Assembly (NCBI RefSeq): GCF_029542625.1
Contig: NZ_CP120733.1
Coordinates: 1,674,001 to 1,738,000, forward strand
DNA from: Tepidibacter hydrothermalis
Lineage (GTDB): Bacteria > Bacillota > Clostridia > Peptostreptococcales > Peptostreptococcaceae
DNA length: 64,000 nt
Direction: 5' to 3'
This document shows, one piece after another, positions 17,975-27,647 of the stretch (the first letter of the stretch is position 1; each line of letters begins with the position of its first letter). The notes under the pieces are model-generated. The model had not been told where the DNA came from, did no database searches, and saw nothing but the letters and a program-made list of their open reading frames with translations. The translations under genes were made by a program, and so were the position numbers.

Positions 17975-18514
17975 ATGAGTAAAAGAGAAGTTTTATTGTT
18001 CACAGCTGCAAGACTAATTCATGAAAAAGGTTATAATAATGTTGGAATTAAAGCTATACTTGATGAAATAAATATTCCTAAGGGTTCTTTTTATCATTAC
18101 TTCAAAAGTAAGGAAGAACTATGTTTATCTATCATAGATTTTTACATAGCTGATACAACCAACTGCCTAAATCAAGTAGAAAAATCAATAAAAGGACTAA
18201 ATGAATTCTTTAATATATTCTTTAATCGTTTAGTTGATTTAAACTTGAAACGTGGTTGTCCGGTGGGAAACCTGATTCTAGAATTATCAGACGAGAACGA
18301 AAGATTCCGATTGAGACTTCTAGAATGGTATACTATTTTAGAAAAATGGACTATAGAAATTTTAGAAGAAGAAAATGTATCTAATCCAAATGAAAAAGCT
18401 AAAGCCTTAATTGCAGCATTTGAAGGTACAATGCTTTTATCAAAGTTGGATAAGGATGATGTTCATTTTGAAATATTTAATAAATTCACTTTGAATAGTA
18501 TTTTAGATATATAA
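17975..18514 (+). CDS. TetR/AcrR family transcriptional regulator
   Basis: The protein has 179 residues. The helix-turn-helix spans about 5-55: LFTAARLIHEKGYNNVGIKAILDEINIPKGSFYHYFKSKEEL. The C-terminal RGCPVGNLILELSDENERFRLRL matches the YxaF/LmrA-like ligand domain with its conserved GC.(V/L)GNL. AAGGTG lies five bases before the ATG. It sits second in the operon and probably represses it through the TTAGAC/GTCTAA site. Confidence 0.87.
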   Translation: MSKREVLLFTAARLIHEKGYNNVGIKAILDEINIPKGSFYHYFKSKEELCLSIIDFYIADTTNCLNQVEKSIKGLNEFFNIFFNRLVDLNLKRGCPVGNLILELSDENERFRLRLLEWYTILEKWTIEILEEENVSNPNEKAKALIAAFEGTMLLSKLDKDDVHFEIFNKFTLNSILDI

Positions 18515-18600
18515 GGAGAAATATATTCTAGAAAGGGATGATTCTTAAATAAATCATCTCTTTTTTATTTGAATTACAAAGATGTATACAAGAAAAAACG

Positions 18601-18706
18601 GACAAGTTATGCTTGTACTACTAATGGGGCATATCCCAATAAGAATGCGTTTTACATTAAAAAATAATTTAGTATGAAAGAGAATGTTAAAACATTCTCT
18701 TTTTGC
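18601..18706 (+). repeat. R1 structured repeat, copy 2
   Basis: Head ACAAGTTATGCTTGT, second hairpin TGGG/CCCA, third AATG/CATT, tail hairpin AGAGAATG/CATTCTCT with T5 (type b). It lies 87 bases after the TetR stop and after a GATGATT/AATCATC hairpin at about 18536-18560. Confidence 0.75.
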
Positions 18707-18832
18707 ATATAAAATTACATACAAAAAATATAAAGGTTAAATACTAACCATATGGATAAAATTATTACAGCTATAGATGATAAGGTGAAATACTTACAAT
18801 TGCTACATCTCTAAATCATTTTAGACAAAGTT

Positions 18833-19130
18833 TTATTTTTTGAATAGGATCAAGAAAAGAAATACTTTCAACTCTAATAGATAAGATATTAGACTATCGT
18901 CAAATCTCTTACGTATAATTCTAGATGGATTTCTACCAGCTATATGATATGGAGGAATATCTTTTGTAACAACAGAATTAGTGGCTATAATAACACCATT
19001 TCCAATTTTTATTCCTGGCATTATGGTAACATTTTGACGTATCCATACATCATTACCTACAATATTATTTCCTTTATAAGGCAATTCACTTAAAGTAGGA
19101 GTTGATTTTTCACAATCATTTTTGAGTAAT
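18833..19130 (-). pseudogene. Xenobiotic (Vat/CatB-like) hexapeptide acetyltransferase, N-terminally truncated
   Basis: About 95 residues remain: NDCEKSTPTLSELPYKGN, then IVGNDVWIRQNVTIMPGIKI and GNGVIIATNSVVTKDIPPYHIAGRNPSRIIRKRFDD. These are the left-handed beta-helix repeats and C-terminal helix of streptogramin/chloramphenicol acetyltransferases. The first half with the catalytic His is absent and the C-terminus runs into unrelated sequence, so no active resistance enzyme is expected. Confidence 0.75.
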
Positions 19131-19219
19131 TCTTTTTTTATTGTACTTAGTATTTTTTTCTTTTTTCACTATTTATATTATAGAAAGTTTGGTTTATCAT
19201 ATTATCATCTCTTCGCCTA

Positions 19220-21517
19220 TTATTCAGTACGTAATGCTTTTACTGGATCTTTTTTTGCTGCAATTTTAGCTGGTATTAAACCAGATACTAATGTTAATGC
19301 AACACTAATAGCTATTAACATTATTGATTGGTTAACATCGATAACAACAATTTGATCTATCTGCATTGACTTACTTAAGACTTTGTTGACAGGATCTGAT
19401 AATACGTATGTTAAGAAGATACCTAAGGAACCAGATATTAACCCTACAATAAATGTTTCTGCATTAAATACACGGGAAATATCTTTTTTCCTTGCACCTA
19501 AACTTCTTAACACACCAATTTCTTTAGTTCTCTCAAGAACAGATACGTAAGTTATTATACCTATCATTATTGTAGATACAACTAATGAAATTCCAGCAAA
19601 AGCAACAAGCACAGTTTGAATCATTGAAACCATTGAATCCATCATAGATGTTATATTTTCAGCTAAATCAGTATAAAGTATTTGATGATCTTCATCTAAG
19701 CTATCATTCCATGAATCAAGATACTCTTTTATCTGAGTTTTTGATTCGAAATCAGTTGGATATATAGTTACTCCCACTGGAGTATCTATTGCTCCAATAA
19801 ATTTTAGTACATCATCTTTAGTAATCTTTTCAGAGAATTTCTTACCTGTTAAAACGTTATAATCCTTATTTAACTGTGTAATTGATATATTTGAATTTAT
19901 TGAATCAGTAATAACTGCTTCTGTTAGATCATTTTTATACCATAGGCCAGGGGATAAAATACTAGTTATGGTATTAACTTGTGAATTCCTTTCATTCTCT
20001 GAAACTATTGGTCTTGCTACTCCTACAATAGTTACTTTAAATCCGTTTTTGTATGCCATTGATAAATCATGACTTACAGGGAAAATGGATTCCATTTCTT
20101 CATAATAATCATTATTTTTAGCTACTACTAACTCTTTACCTATGATACTATCAAATGATATTGTTCCTTCATCTATATCAAGACCTAATGTCAATAGTAC
20201 ATTTTGATCTAACCTATTGTATTCATCAACCACAAGTAATAATTCATTGTGTCCAACTGGGAATTTACCATTAATAACTTCATATTGCTCATTTATGAGC
20301 TTATCATCAGTGGGGATTTCTTTAAATGATAATGAACCCTTATTGTTAGTTGCTATATTCTGAATATTGTCGTTATTTTTCACTAATATATTCATTTGTA
20401 ATCCTAATTGGTACTGGATGTCGCCTAAACTACTATCTAATTTAGTTATATAATCAATATAATCTTCTGTAATATTATTTTTATGAGAGGATAAATCAGT
20501 AATTGGGTCAAAAGGTGTAACTCCTGATTCATCAATCTTAATCTCATTTATCTCATTATTTCCACCTCCACCTGAGGGTAATTTAAGCGTCATTGGGCTT
20601 TCATTTACCATTATAGGAAGTGATGACAATTGTTCACTTTCTAAGTTAGATATCTCTGCATTCATACCGTTGGATATAAAAAGTACCATTGCCACGCCTA
20701 TGATACCTATGGAACCTGCAAAAGCTGTAATTAATGTTCTAATTTTTTTAGTCCTCAAATTGTTAAAGGATAATTTTAAAGCTGTGATGAAATTCATTGA
20801 TGTTTTCTTAATTCTATAATTATTACTATCTACATTAGATGTAACTGGATTACTGTCATTAATTACTTGACCGTCCTCCAATTCTATAATTCTAGTGGAG
20901 TATTTCTTAGCTAATTTAGGATTATGGGTAACCATTATAACTAATTTATTATTTGATATTTCTTTTATTAACTCCATTATTTCAACACTTGTCTTTGAAT
21001 CTAAAGCTCCAGTAGGCTCATCTGCTAAAATAACGTCAGGGTTATTTACTAATGCACGGGCAATAGCCACACGTTGTTTTTGACCTCCAGAAAGCTGACT
21101 TGGTTTTTTGTTAACATGATCACTTAATCCAACTCTTTTTAGAACTTCTAAGGATTTTTCTTTTCTTTCTTTATCTGATATACCGCTTAGAGTCATACCT
21201 AATTCCACATTATCAAGGACTGAAAGGTGACCTATTAAATTGTAACTTTGGAAAATGAATCCGATAGAATTATTTCTATATGCATCCCAATCAGAATCAG
21301 TAAATTTCTTAGTAGATTTTCCATTGATTATTAAATCACCATCTGAATAGATGTCTAATCCTCCAATAATATTTAATGTAGTAGTTTTGCCAGAGCCGCT
21401 TGGACCTAAGACTGAAACAAACTCTCCCTGTTTAAATTGTAAGTTAACTCCATTTAAAGCTTTTTGCTCAAAGGAGCCAGCTTTGTAAACCTTAGATATA
21501 TTTTTAAGTTTTAACAT
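19220..21517 (-). CDS. MacB-like ABC transporter, ATPase fused to permease
   Basis: The protein has 765 residues. The ATPase (about 1-225) has Walker A GPSGSGKT (38-45), the signature LSGGQKQRVAIARAL, Walker B VILADEPTGALD and the His loop VTHN. One membrane helix follows at about 255-280, then a large extracellular domain (about 285-630), then three helices and the FtsX-type permease end (VSVLERTKEIGVLRSLGARKKDISRVF). This single-chain layout is common in Firmicutes for exporters of peptides or lipids and for bacteriocin immunity. AGGAGG precedes the ATG. No membrane-fusion partner lies beside it. Confidence 0.9.
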   Translation of the reverse strand: MLKLKNISKVYKAGSFEQKALNGVNLQFKQGEFVSVLGPSGSGKTTTLNIIGGLDIYSDGDLIINGKSTKKFTDSDWDAYRNNSIGFIFQSYNLIGHLSVLDNVELGMTLSGISDKERKEKSLEVLKRVGLSDHVNKKPSQLSGGQKQRVAIARALVNNPDVILADEPTGALDSKTSVEIMELIKEISNNKLVIMVTHNPKLAKKYSTRIIELEDGQVINDSNPVTSNVDSNNYRIKKTSMNFITALKLSFNNLRTKKIRTLITAFAGSIGIIGVAMVLFISNGMNAEISNLESEQLSSLPIMVNESPMTLKLPSGGGGNNEINEIKIDESGVTPFDPITDLSSHKNNITEDYIDYITKLDSSLGDIQYQLGLQMNILVKNNDNIQNIATNNKGSLSFKEIPTDDKLINEQYEVINGKFPVGHNELLLVVDEYNRLDQNVLLTLGLDIDEGTISFDSIIGKELVVAKNNDYYEEMESIFPVSHDLSMAYKNGFKVTIVGVARPIVSENERNSQVNTITSILSPGLWYKNDLTEAVITDSINSNISITQLNKDYNVLTGKKFSEKITKDDVLKFIGAIDTPVGVTIYPTDFESKTQIKEYLDSWNDSLDEDHQILYTDLAENITSMMDSMVSMIQTVLVAFAGISLVVSTIMIGIITYVSVLERTKEIGVLRSLGARKKDISRVFNAETFIVGLISGSLGIFLTYVLSDPVNKVLSKSMQIDQIVVIDVNQSIMLIAISVALTLVSGLIPAKIAAKKDPVKALRTE

Positions 21518-21948
21518 TTTACTGTTCCTCCTTTATTTTTTATCCTGCGTCATAAATAGTATATTAAACTATAGTTAGCAAGTTTGTAAGATACCCTTTA
21601 GGACATTATGTCCCACTGTTAAAACATACTATGTAGTTAGCTAGTATAACCTATTAAAAATATTAAAATCAATAAAATAGACTTTTAATTAGTATTAGTT
21701 GAATTTTTTAAAATATACGATGTTAGTAGGATAATAAGTTAGTATGTTGAAAGTTAAATGACAACTTATTAAGTATATAATAAAAAGAAATTTTTATTAC
21801 TAACAGAAGAATTTTTAATACAAGGGATCCGGTCTGGGGAGGTATGTAATATTATCTTTTAGGGTATAAACAGGTAAAAAGGATACAGTGGGACTGTTCT
21901 GTTATATGCTTTGTGTTTTAATGATATATTAAACCGGAGGTGATAAAA

Positions 21949-22075
21949 ATGCCAAGAATGAGAAGAGAAAAAGTAGTACAGGAATGTAGTACATTATCCT
22001 AGGTGGAATAAATAAACACAAGGGACATGGAATAGGGAGAAGAGGACAGGTCCATTGCCCCAAGATAGATTGGTT
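21949..22075 (+). pseudogene. REP-associated tyrosine transposase (RAYT/IS200-like) remnant
   Basis: GGAGGTGAT precedes an ATG reading MPRMRREKVVQ; in a shifted frame STGM, stop, YIILGGINKH follows. Together these match the start of Clostridia RAYT proteins (MPR..RxK...G(I/M)YHI(M/I)LRG.N). Flanking CAGTGGGACTGTTCTGT (about 21877) and GGACAGGTCCATTGCCCC (about 22045) look like the typical REP ends. Everything after the first 25 codons is gone. The rest of 21518-22248 holds an R2 motif (22129-22157) and no gene. Confidence 0.55.
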
Positions 22076-22248
22076 ATTTTAACAGAACCATTTTTTAATC
22101 TGATACAAAACTGCAGTTGAAGCGTTAAGGTGAACCCTAGCATAAGTAAATGGGGTTTTGACTTTGATCATTAATTAACAATAGTTAGGACTACTTTTAT
22201 ATAGAAACATGATATAATTATATAAAAAAAGAAAGAGAGAGAAAAAAT

Positions 22249-22509
22249 ATGAAACAGTTTTTTAAAGCAATAGAAGAAAAGATAAGAAAATCAGGATATT
22301 ATGGAGAAGTTAGTGGTGAAAAAATCTACGATGAAATAAGTGATGAGGCCGAAGAACAAGAAGAAGGAAGTTACTTATTCTTGAAGAAGCAAAATGACGA
22401 CATCATGTTCGAATACAGAGTGGATATTTTAAAGGACAATATCAATTTGTCGACCCTTACGATACATACACCAGACAGAAAGTACTTTATTGATTTTGAT
22501 GCAGAATAG
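22249..22509 (+). CDS. Small acidic protein upstream of a barstar relic
   Basis: The protein has 86 residues, strongly acidic, predicted alpha/beta: IEEKIRKSGYYGEVSGEKIYDEISDEAEEQEEGSYLFLKKQNDDIMFEYRVDI. No family is recognised. GAAAGAGAGAGA precedes the ATG. It abuts the barstar remnant that begins at its stop codon, suggesting it belongs to a toxin-immunity neighbourhood. Confidence 0.55.
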   Translation: MKQFFKAIEEKIRKSGYYGEVSGEKIYDEISDEAEEQEEGSYLFLKKQNDDIMFEYRVDILKDNINLSTLTIHTPDRKYFIDFDAE

Positions 22510-22787
22510 ATAGATTTCAGATTTAAGAAAAGCATTGGAGGAAAAACAATACAAAGAGCTTACATGAAATAATTGCTGAATCTTTAAGTCTCCCAAAATT
22601 TTACGGAATGAATTGGAACGCATTTTGGGATTGCATAACAGGTTTAGTGAATATGCCAAAGATGGTAACATTTAAAGGATGAAAAGTATTTGAAAAAATA
22701 ACTCTAAATATGCTTTAATTCTGAAAGAGCTACTTGATGAATATAAAGATGAATATGATAATGATTTTAAAGTTACATATAGATAAA
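22510..22787 (+). pseudogene. Barstar (barnase inhibitor) family immunity gene, frameshifted
   Basis: Across several frames one reads LHEIIAESLSLPKFYGMNWN, then AFWDCITGLVNMPKMVTFKG, a stop in place of W, KVFEKI, then ALILKELLDEYKDEYDNDFKVTYR. This is the barstar core, including the YG.NWDAFWDC-type signature. At least two frameshifts and one stop make it inactive. R1 copy 3 starts eight bases after its stop. Confidence 0.75.
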
Positions 22788-22794
22788 TAAAAAA

Positions 22795-22910
22795 GACAAG
22801 TTATGCTTGTCCAATAAACGGTGCATTCGGCGATAGGAATGTGGTATGCATTTTAAAGATAATTACTTGCTATGAAATGAAGAGAATGGTTAAATCATTC
22901 TCTTTTTGCA
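22795..22910 (+). repeat. R1 structured repeat, copy 3
   Basis: Head ACAAGTTATGCTTGT; third hairpin AATGTGGTATGCATT; tail AGAGAATG/CATTCTCT with T5. The second hairpin has diverged (CGGTGCATTCGGCG). Beyond it, 22911-23288 shows only scattered coding-like debris (ARVNGEIDTPMNDE near 23105). Confidence 0.7.
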
Positions 22911-23288
22911 TATAAGATTATTTATAAAAATATATGTAGAAACAAATTTAATTAGAACATAAAAAAATAATCAATCATTAACAGCATGATAATTTATAGG
23001 AAATATTGTACAATAAAAATGAGTTTCTAAGTTTGGATTTAAAAAAATTAAATATAAATTAGAGAAAATGTACTTATTATTTATAATAATGTAGTTAGAA
23101 AGGCAAGAGTAAATGGTGAAATTGATACTCCAATGAATGATGAGTAAATTACAAAAATGTTTTTGTCATCATCAAATGGAATTGGAATAAATCAGTAAAG
23201 TATAGATGAGGGGGATAGGAAAAGCATATTGATAGATTTGTGGAATGCTTTTTATATAGGATTAAAAAATGAAAAGGAAGGTGTATAA

Positions 23289-23666
23289 ATGAGAGTAGAA
23301 GTTAACATGGTTGTGAGTAATGCAAAAGAAGCTAGTGATTATTATGATAAATTACTAAAAGCTGAAATAATATCAAAAACTGATGAAACGACTAAAATGA
23401 ATGAGACAATAATGAAACTAGGTGATACAAAAATCAGAGTCTTAAATTAAAACAAAGAATATGGATTAATTGCTCCTGCAGAAGTTGGGACAGGTTCTTT
23501 ATGGTTAAATCTTATTGTTGATGATATTGAAATGTTTTTTAATAATGTAGTTAGAGAGGGTGGGAAAGTAATTTCTCCTATTCAAGACTTATCAGAAATT
23601 CCAGCGAAAAATGCAGTTTTTTCTGATAAGTACAATCATGTATGGGTAATAAATCAAAAGTATTAG
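23289..23666 (+). pseudogene. VOC/glyoxalase-like protein with in-frame stop
   Basis: It reads MRVEVNMVVSNAKEASDYYDKLL...MKLGDTKIRVLN, then TAA, then NKEYGLIAPAEVGTGSLWLN...VISPIQDLSEIPAKNAVFSDKYNHVWVI. This is a complete PhnB-like VOC domain of about 125 residues apart from one nonsense codon at about 23448. A single change separates it from an intact gene. An R2 motif follows at 23683-23711. Confidence 0.75.
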
Positions 23667-23742
23667 GAGTAAGAGTCAGTTCGGTGAACCGTACCATAAA
23701 TGAACCGCTCCTGTGAAGTAGGCAGTGGAAATAATTAAAAAT

Positions 23743-23880
23743 TGGACTGAACCCCGTTAAGTAGACACAATAAATAGTCTATTTGAGAGGGCTTATTTTT
23801 TTCAAATTCTAAAGGAGATAGATATAAAAGAGAAGAGTGTATTCTTTTGCTGTCATAGAATAGATCAGTACATTTAATTG
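23743..23880 (-). pseudogene. IS3-family right end with last transposase codons
   Basis: TGGACTGAACCCCGTTAAG (23743-23761) is the best-preserved terminal repeat. Inside it the minus strand reads LFYDSKRIHSSLLYLSPLEF, the typical IS3 OrfB C-terminus. Nothing upstream of this part remains. R1 copy 4 begins within 30 bases. Confidence 0.7.
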
Positions 23881-23897
23881 GAATAATATTAAAAAAA

Positions 23898-24015
23898 ACA
23901 GGCTAATTATGCTTGTGCCAAAAATGGGGCACACCGCAACAAGAATGCATTTTACATTTATAAAATAACTATCTGCTTATTGAGGAAGGAGACTTAAAGT
24001 CACCTTCTTTTTTGT
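23898..24015 (+). repeat. R1 structured repeat, copy 4
   Basis: The head is degenerate (CAGGCTAATTATGCTTGTGC). ATGGGGCACACC and AATGCATTTTACATT follow, then the type-a tail GAAGGAGAC...CACCTTC with T6. It opens the duplicated SMI1 unit. Confidence 0.7.
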
Positions 24016-24251
24016 ATTTTATAAATAAAAGTAATTAAACTTTGATTTAAATTCATCTTTAGATATTACTACAATATATGGAAAATGTTATATAATAAAT
24101 GATAAGCTCATTATTAAATATAATGTGAAATTTATAGAGCATGACATAATTAAAATAAATTATAGATTAAAAGTTATTATAAAGAATAATTCTGGATGGG
24201 TTAAAGCTTTATAATAACTATATTTTCATGTATACCTGGAGGTTAAAAAAT

Positions 24252-25610
24252 ATGAGTGTTTATAATTATAAAGCTTTAGTTTATAAATGGGAGCAAATAT
24301 TAGATAAGGTTAAGGTATTTGGAGGAGAGGCAAGAGAACTTGTAATTGAACCACCAGCAACAAAAGAAGAAATAGAAAATAAAGAGAAAGTTCTTGGATT
24401 ATCTTTACCTATTTCTTTTAAGGAAATTCTGTTGAACTTTTCAAGACACGTAGAATTTAATTGGTATCTTCCTGAAGATGCAAATCTACCTAATGAATTT
24501 AGAGAAATATTTTCTGGTGAAATTTGTTGGAGTTTGGAATGGATTGAAGATTTAAATCCTTTGGCAAAAGAATTTAAATCGTATGATGGAGAAGAATGTG
24601 AATTAAAAAATAAGCTTCAATTTTATCAAGTAGGGAACGGAGATATATTAGCTTTTGATATGGAACAAGATAAAGAACAAAGTATTGTATATTGGAGTCA
24701 TGAAGAAGATGAAATATTTTTTATTGCTGATTCTTTTATTACATATCTTAAGAAAGTTACTGAGTTATATGGAATAGGAACTGAAATATGGCAAATGGAA
24801 CCTTTTTTAGATGAAAAAGGATTGAATTCAAATAGTTCAGAATCAAATAGATGGAAAAATTGGTTTAATACTTTTTCTAATATTTCTTTTGATAAAGGAA
24901 GAAATGATTTAGAAAGCTTAATTAAATATATAGAATTTCATGGAAAAATAAAAGAGAAAGAAATTAAAGTTCTTAAAGGTTATGATAAAAATTTATTATT
25001 TAAAAAAGTATTAGAACGATTAAAAATAGTAGACGATTGTCAAAAAGAAATTTTGTATAAAATTATTGGAGAAGCATTAGGGCTTTGTGCTGCTGATTGG
25101 GTAAGATATCTTTGGGAAAATGATAATGAAATCGATTCAGTGTTTAGGTCGTATCTTACTTCTAGATGTTTACCTCGAGATGAAGGGTTGTCTAAGGTTA
25201 TAGAATATGTTGAAGGCATGTTCAATGATAAAATAAAAGGTTATGAAGCGAAGCGTCATTTATGTTATTTTAGAGATAATAGAGTAATAAGTTGGATAAA
25301 AAATTATATTTCCAATTCTACTACCAAAGATCAGTGGTATGAGTTATATGCTTGTTCACAACCTACTTGGGAAGATATAAAAGAATGGTTATATCTAGGG
25401 GGTAGATATAGATTGGTAGTTTTAAATGCATTAGAATATATGCTTAATTCATGGACATCTTTAAATATAAAAGGTGAATATAAAATTATTAATACATCTA
25501 GTAGAGAAGAAATTATTTGTATATTAAAAAAAATAAAGGATGAAGAGATATTAAAATCTAAAAAAAGAAAGTATTATAGACTAATAGAAGAGATAGATCT
25601 AATTATATAG
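24252..25610 (+). CDS. SMI1/KNR4 family (SUKH) immunity-type protein, copy A
   Basis: The protein has 452 residues from the ATG at 24252 (GGAGG nine bases upstream). The SMI1/KNR4 domain (about 25-185) shows the usual IEPPATKEEIENKEKVLGLSLPISFKEIL helix and the later GNGDILAFDM and YWSHEEDEIFFIADSFITYL blocks. The C-terminal half (about 215-450) is helical and unrecognised. SUKH proteins neutralise many nuclease toxins in contact-dependent systems. A near-identical copy lies at 30878. No toxin is nearby. Confidence 0.85.
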   Translation: MSVYNYKALVYKWEQILDKVKVFGGEARELVIEPPATKEEIENKEKVLGLSLPISFKEILLNFSRHVEFNWYLPEDANLPNEFREIFSGEICWSLEWIEDLNPLAKEFKSYDGEECELKNKLQFYQVGNGDILAFDMEQDKEQSIVYWSHEEDEIFFIADSFITYLKKVTELYGIGTEIWQMEPFLDEKGLNSNSSESNRWKNWFNTFSNISFDKGRNDLESLIKYIEFHGKIKEKEIKVLKGYDKNLLFKKVLERLKIVDDCQKEILYKIIGEALGLCAADWVRYLWENDNEIDSVFRSYLTSRCLPRDEGLSKVIEYVEGMFNDKIKGYEAKRHLCYFRDNRVISWIKNYISNSTTKDQWYELYACSQPTWEDIKEWLYLGGRYRLVVLNALEYMLNSWTSLNIKGEYKIINTSSREEIICILKKIKDEEILKSKKRKYYRLIEEIDLII

Positions 25611-25848
25611 AGATGCAGCATTAGATAGATTTATATAGAATAAGAAACGAAGGAGACTACATTGGGGATGGGAAATATTTAAACAAAAAGAGTTTAATAA
25701 ACTATATAAGTAAATAGATTATGTAATTATTACTAAATTAAATAGCAGGTTATTTATGATTATAGAGATAATATAAGAGTCATATAGATTCTGATACATT
25801 AAAGTGAGTTTACATTAAAATATAATGACTAAACTATATACTATAATT
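25611..25848 (+). other. Spacer after SMI1 copy A
   Basis: It begins with 45 bases shared with the end of copy B (TTATATAGAATAAGAA..AGGAGACTA), after which the two copies diverge. No gene is seen. Confidence 0.4.
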
Positions 25849-25962
25849 GAACAAGTTATGCTTGTACCACTAATGGGGCACACCTCAAGAAGAATGCAAT
25901 TTACATTTGAAAAATAATTACCTGCGCATTAAATAAAAGAGAATGTCGAACATTCTCTTTTT
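25849..25962 (+). repeat. R1 structured repeat, copy 5
   Basis: Head ACAAGTTATGCTTGT, second hairpin GGGGCACACCTC, AATGCAATTTACATT, tail AGAGAATGTCGAACATTCTCT with T5. The following 300 bases to the next gene hold AT-rich debris only. Confidence 0.75.
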
Positions 25963-26276
25963 GCATATAGGATTATTTATAAAAATATATTTGAGAATAA
26001 ATTTATTTATAACATAAAAAATCAATTTCTTATATTAACATTAATACAAATTATGTAAAGTATTGTATAATATAGAAGGCTACTTATTGGAAATATGAAC
26101 ACTTAATCGAAGCGATTTTGAAACTAGCAAATAGGAATAATTAGAGTAGTAAAACTATATGATAAAGAAGTTTATAAATATAATTTAATAGCATTATCTT
26201 GATAGAAGAGATCTTTTAAAAGACAAGGACTGAAAGAAGTTTTTATGAATTATACAAAAGTATTAGGAGGAGATTA

Positions 26277-26891
26277 ATGTTAAATATTAAAAATGCAGTT
26301 ATATCTATTGTTTTAGCTATAATAATGACAATGAATGTCCATGCCTGCTGGGTACATTTATCAGTTGCGGAACTATTTCAGAACTCTAATGTTATTTTAA
26401 TAGGTACTGTACAAGGTGAATCTAGGAAGAAGATTTTTAGTGAATATAATGTTTATAATGTTAATGTACACTATTATCTAAAAGGTAACATTCAAAAACA
26501 AAATTTAACTGTCGCTACACCTGATAATACAACAAGCTTACACTATGATTTAAATGAAAAAGGTAGTCTGGTTTTATTGTTTCTACATGTAGATAATAGA
26601 AATTATACTCCGCTTTCTCCTCAAGGAGTAGTACCTGTAAGTATTAAGGAAGATATATTAGAAAAGGAAAATATTATATCTGGAAAAGAATTGGTCAAAT
26701 TCTTAGAAATAATTGATTCAAAATTAGAAGATAAAGAAAAAAATGATATAAAACATATTATAGAAAATTTGGATGTTTTAACAATTAAAGAAAATTGTGA
26801 ACAAAATAATATATCTACTAATTTATATTTTGTTATAGGATTTTTAGTGCTACTTAGCACTATCTTAATTAATAAACACATTAAAAGGTAG
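26277..26891 (+). CDS. Exported membrane-anchored protein, NTR/TIMP-like
   Basis: The protein has 204 residues. A signal peptide (VISIVLAIIMTMNVHA) is followed by CWVHLSVAELFQNSNVILIGTVQGESRKK, which resembles the N-terminal Cys-led OB fold of netrin/TIMP-like proteins, then a basic/acidic spacer. One transmembrane helix lies near the end (about 181-199) with a short basic tail. It is therefore displayed on the outside of the membrane. AGGAGGAG precedes the ATG. The function is unknown. Confidence 0.6.
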   Translation: MLNIKNAVISIVLAIIMTMNVHACWVHLSVAELFQNSNVILIGTVQGESRKKIFSEYNVYNVNVHYYLKGNIQKQNLTVATPDNTTSLHYDLNEKGSLVLLFLHVDNRNYTPLSPQGVVPVSIKEDILEKENIISGKELVKFLEIIDSKLEDKEKNDIKHIIENLDVLTIKENCEQNNISTNLYFVIGFLVLLSTILINKHIKR

Positions 26892-27016
26892 ATTAAATAA
26901 TAAAAGAATAAAAATAGATAATATGTGAACTATCATTAAGACTTTCTATATATTTGTATTTACATAATGTTGCAAAGTTACTTAACATAGATTATAAAAA
27001 TAAAAGAGGTGTGAAG

Positions 27017-27371
27017 ATGAATGAGATAAAAAAATATAGGGACTTTTTAAAATCTAACGTTGGGCTAGTAGATAATATACCAGACAAAGAAAAAAAGAAA
27101 CCAAGGTTATTCAGAAGAACAAATTGAAAATCGTCCTTTTAAAAAATTAGATATTTCTATATCTAACTTGATTTTAGAGTTGGGTTATAGTATTGATTAT
27201 GAAGATGAAAAAGAAGATTATGACTTCAATGAAAATGGAGAAGTTGTTTTGATTGACAATACTACAATGGCATGGAAAGATGTCATTCGCAATGGATTTG
27301 ATTATATTTCTTTATCTTATGTCAGCAAAACAGCGAAACATGTACAATTTGTTGATTTTGAGTTGGCTTAA
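27017..27371 (+). pseudogene. Immunity-like small protein gene with one frameshift
   Basis: AGAGGTGTGAAG precedes an ATG reading MNEIKKYRDFLKSNVGLVDN; the frame shifts in an A-rich run near 27100 and continues as QGYSEEQIENRPFKKLDISI, then LILELGYSIDYEDEKEDYDF and VIRNGFDYISLSYVSKTAKH to a stop at 27371. Restoring the frame would give about 118 residues. No family is recognised. The tail of an R1 element follows directly. Confidence 0.6.
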
Positions 27372-27376
27372 AAAAA

Positions 27377-27425
27377 TAATTACATGTTTATTAAGAAAGG
27401 AGACTTAGAGTTCCCTTTTTTATTT
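27377..27425 (+). repeat. R1 tail only
   Basis: AATAATTACATGTTTATTAAG and GAAAGGAGACTTAGAGTTCCC with T6 match the last third of R1 type a. The head hairpins are absent. Nothing else is seen up to the Imm26 gene. Confidence 0.5.
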
Positions 27426-27647
27426 TACTAGTGTTTCAGAAATTTTGTGATTTCTATTATTTTAGTAAAAACAGCGAAAATTGCGCCTTTAAATATCTAA
27501 AAAGGAGTATAGAAACAAGAATTGTTGTATGATATGGTATGAGAGAACACGTAGGAGAACGTGAAAAAGTCTCTTCAAATATAGTGAAAAATTAAAATTA
27601 TATGAAGTTAATTTATATTAGATTTATTATTCAAGGAGTGAATACTT

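Noticed and set aside
18833-19130. Active streptogramin or chloramphenicol acetyltransferase
   Set aside because: The N-terminal half with the catalytic His is missing and the C-terminus is altered.
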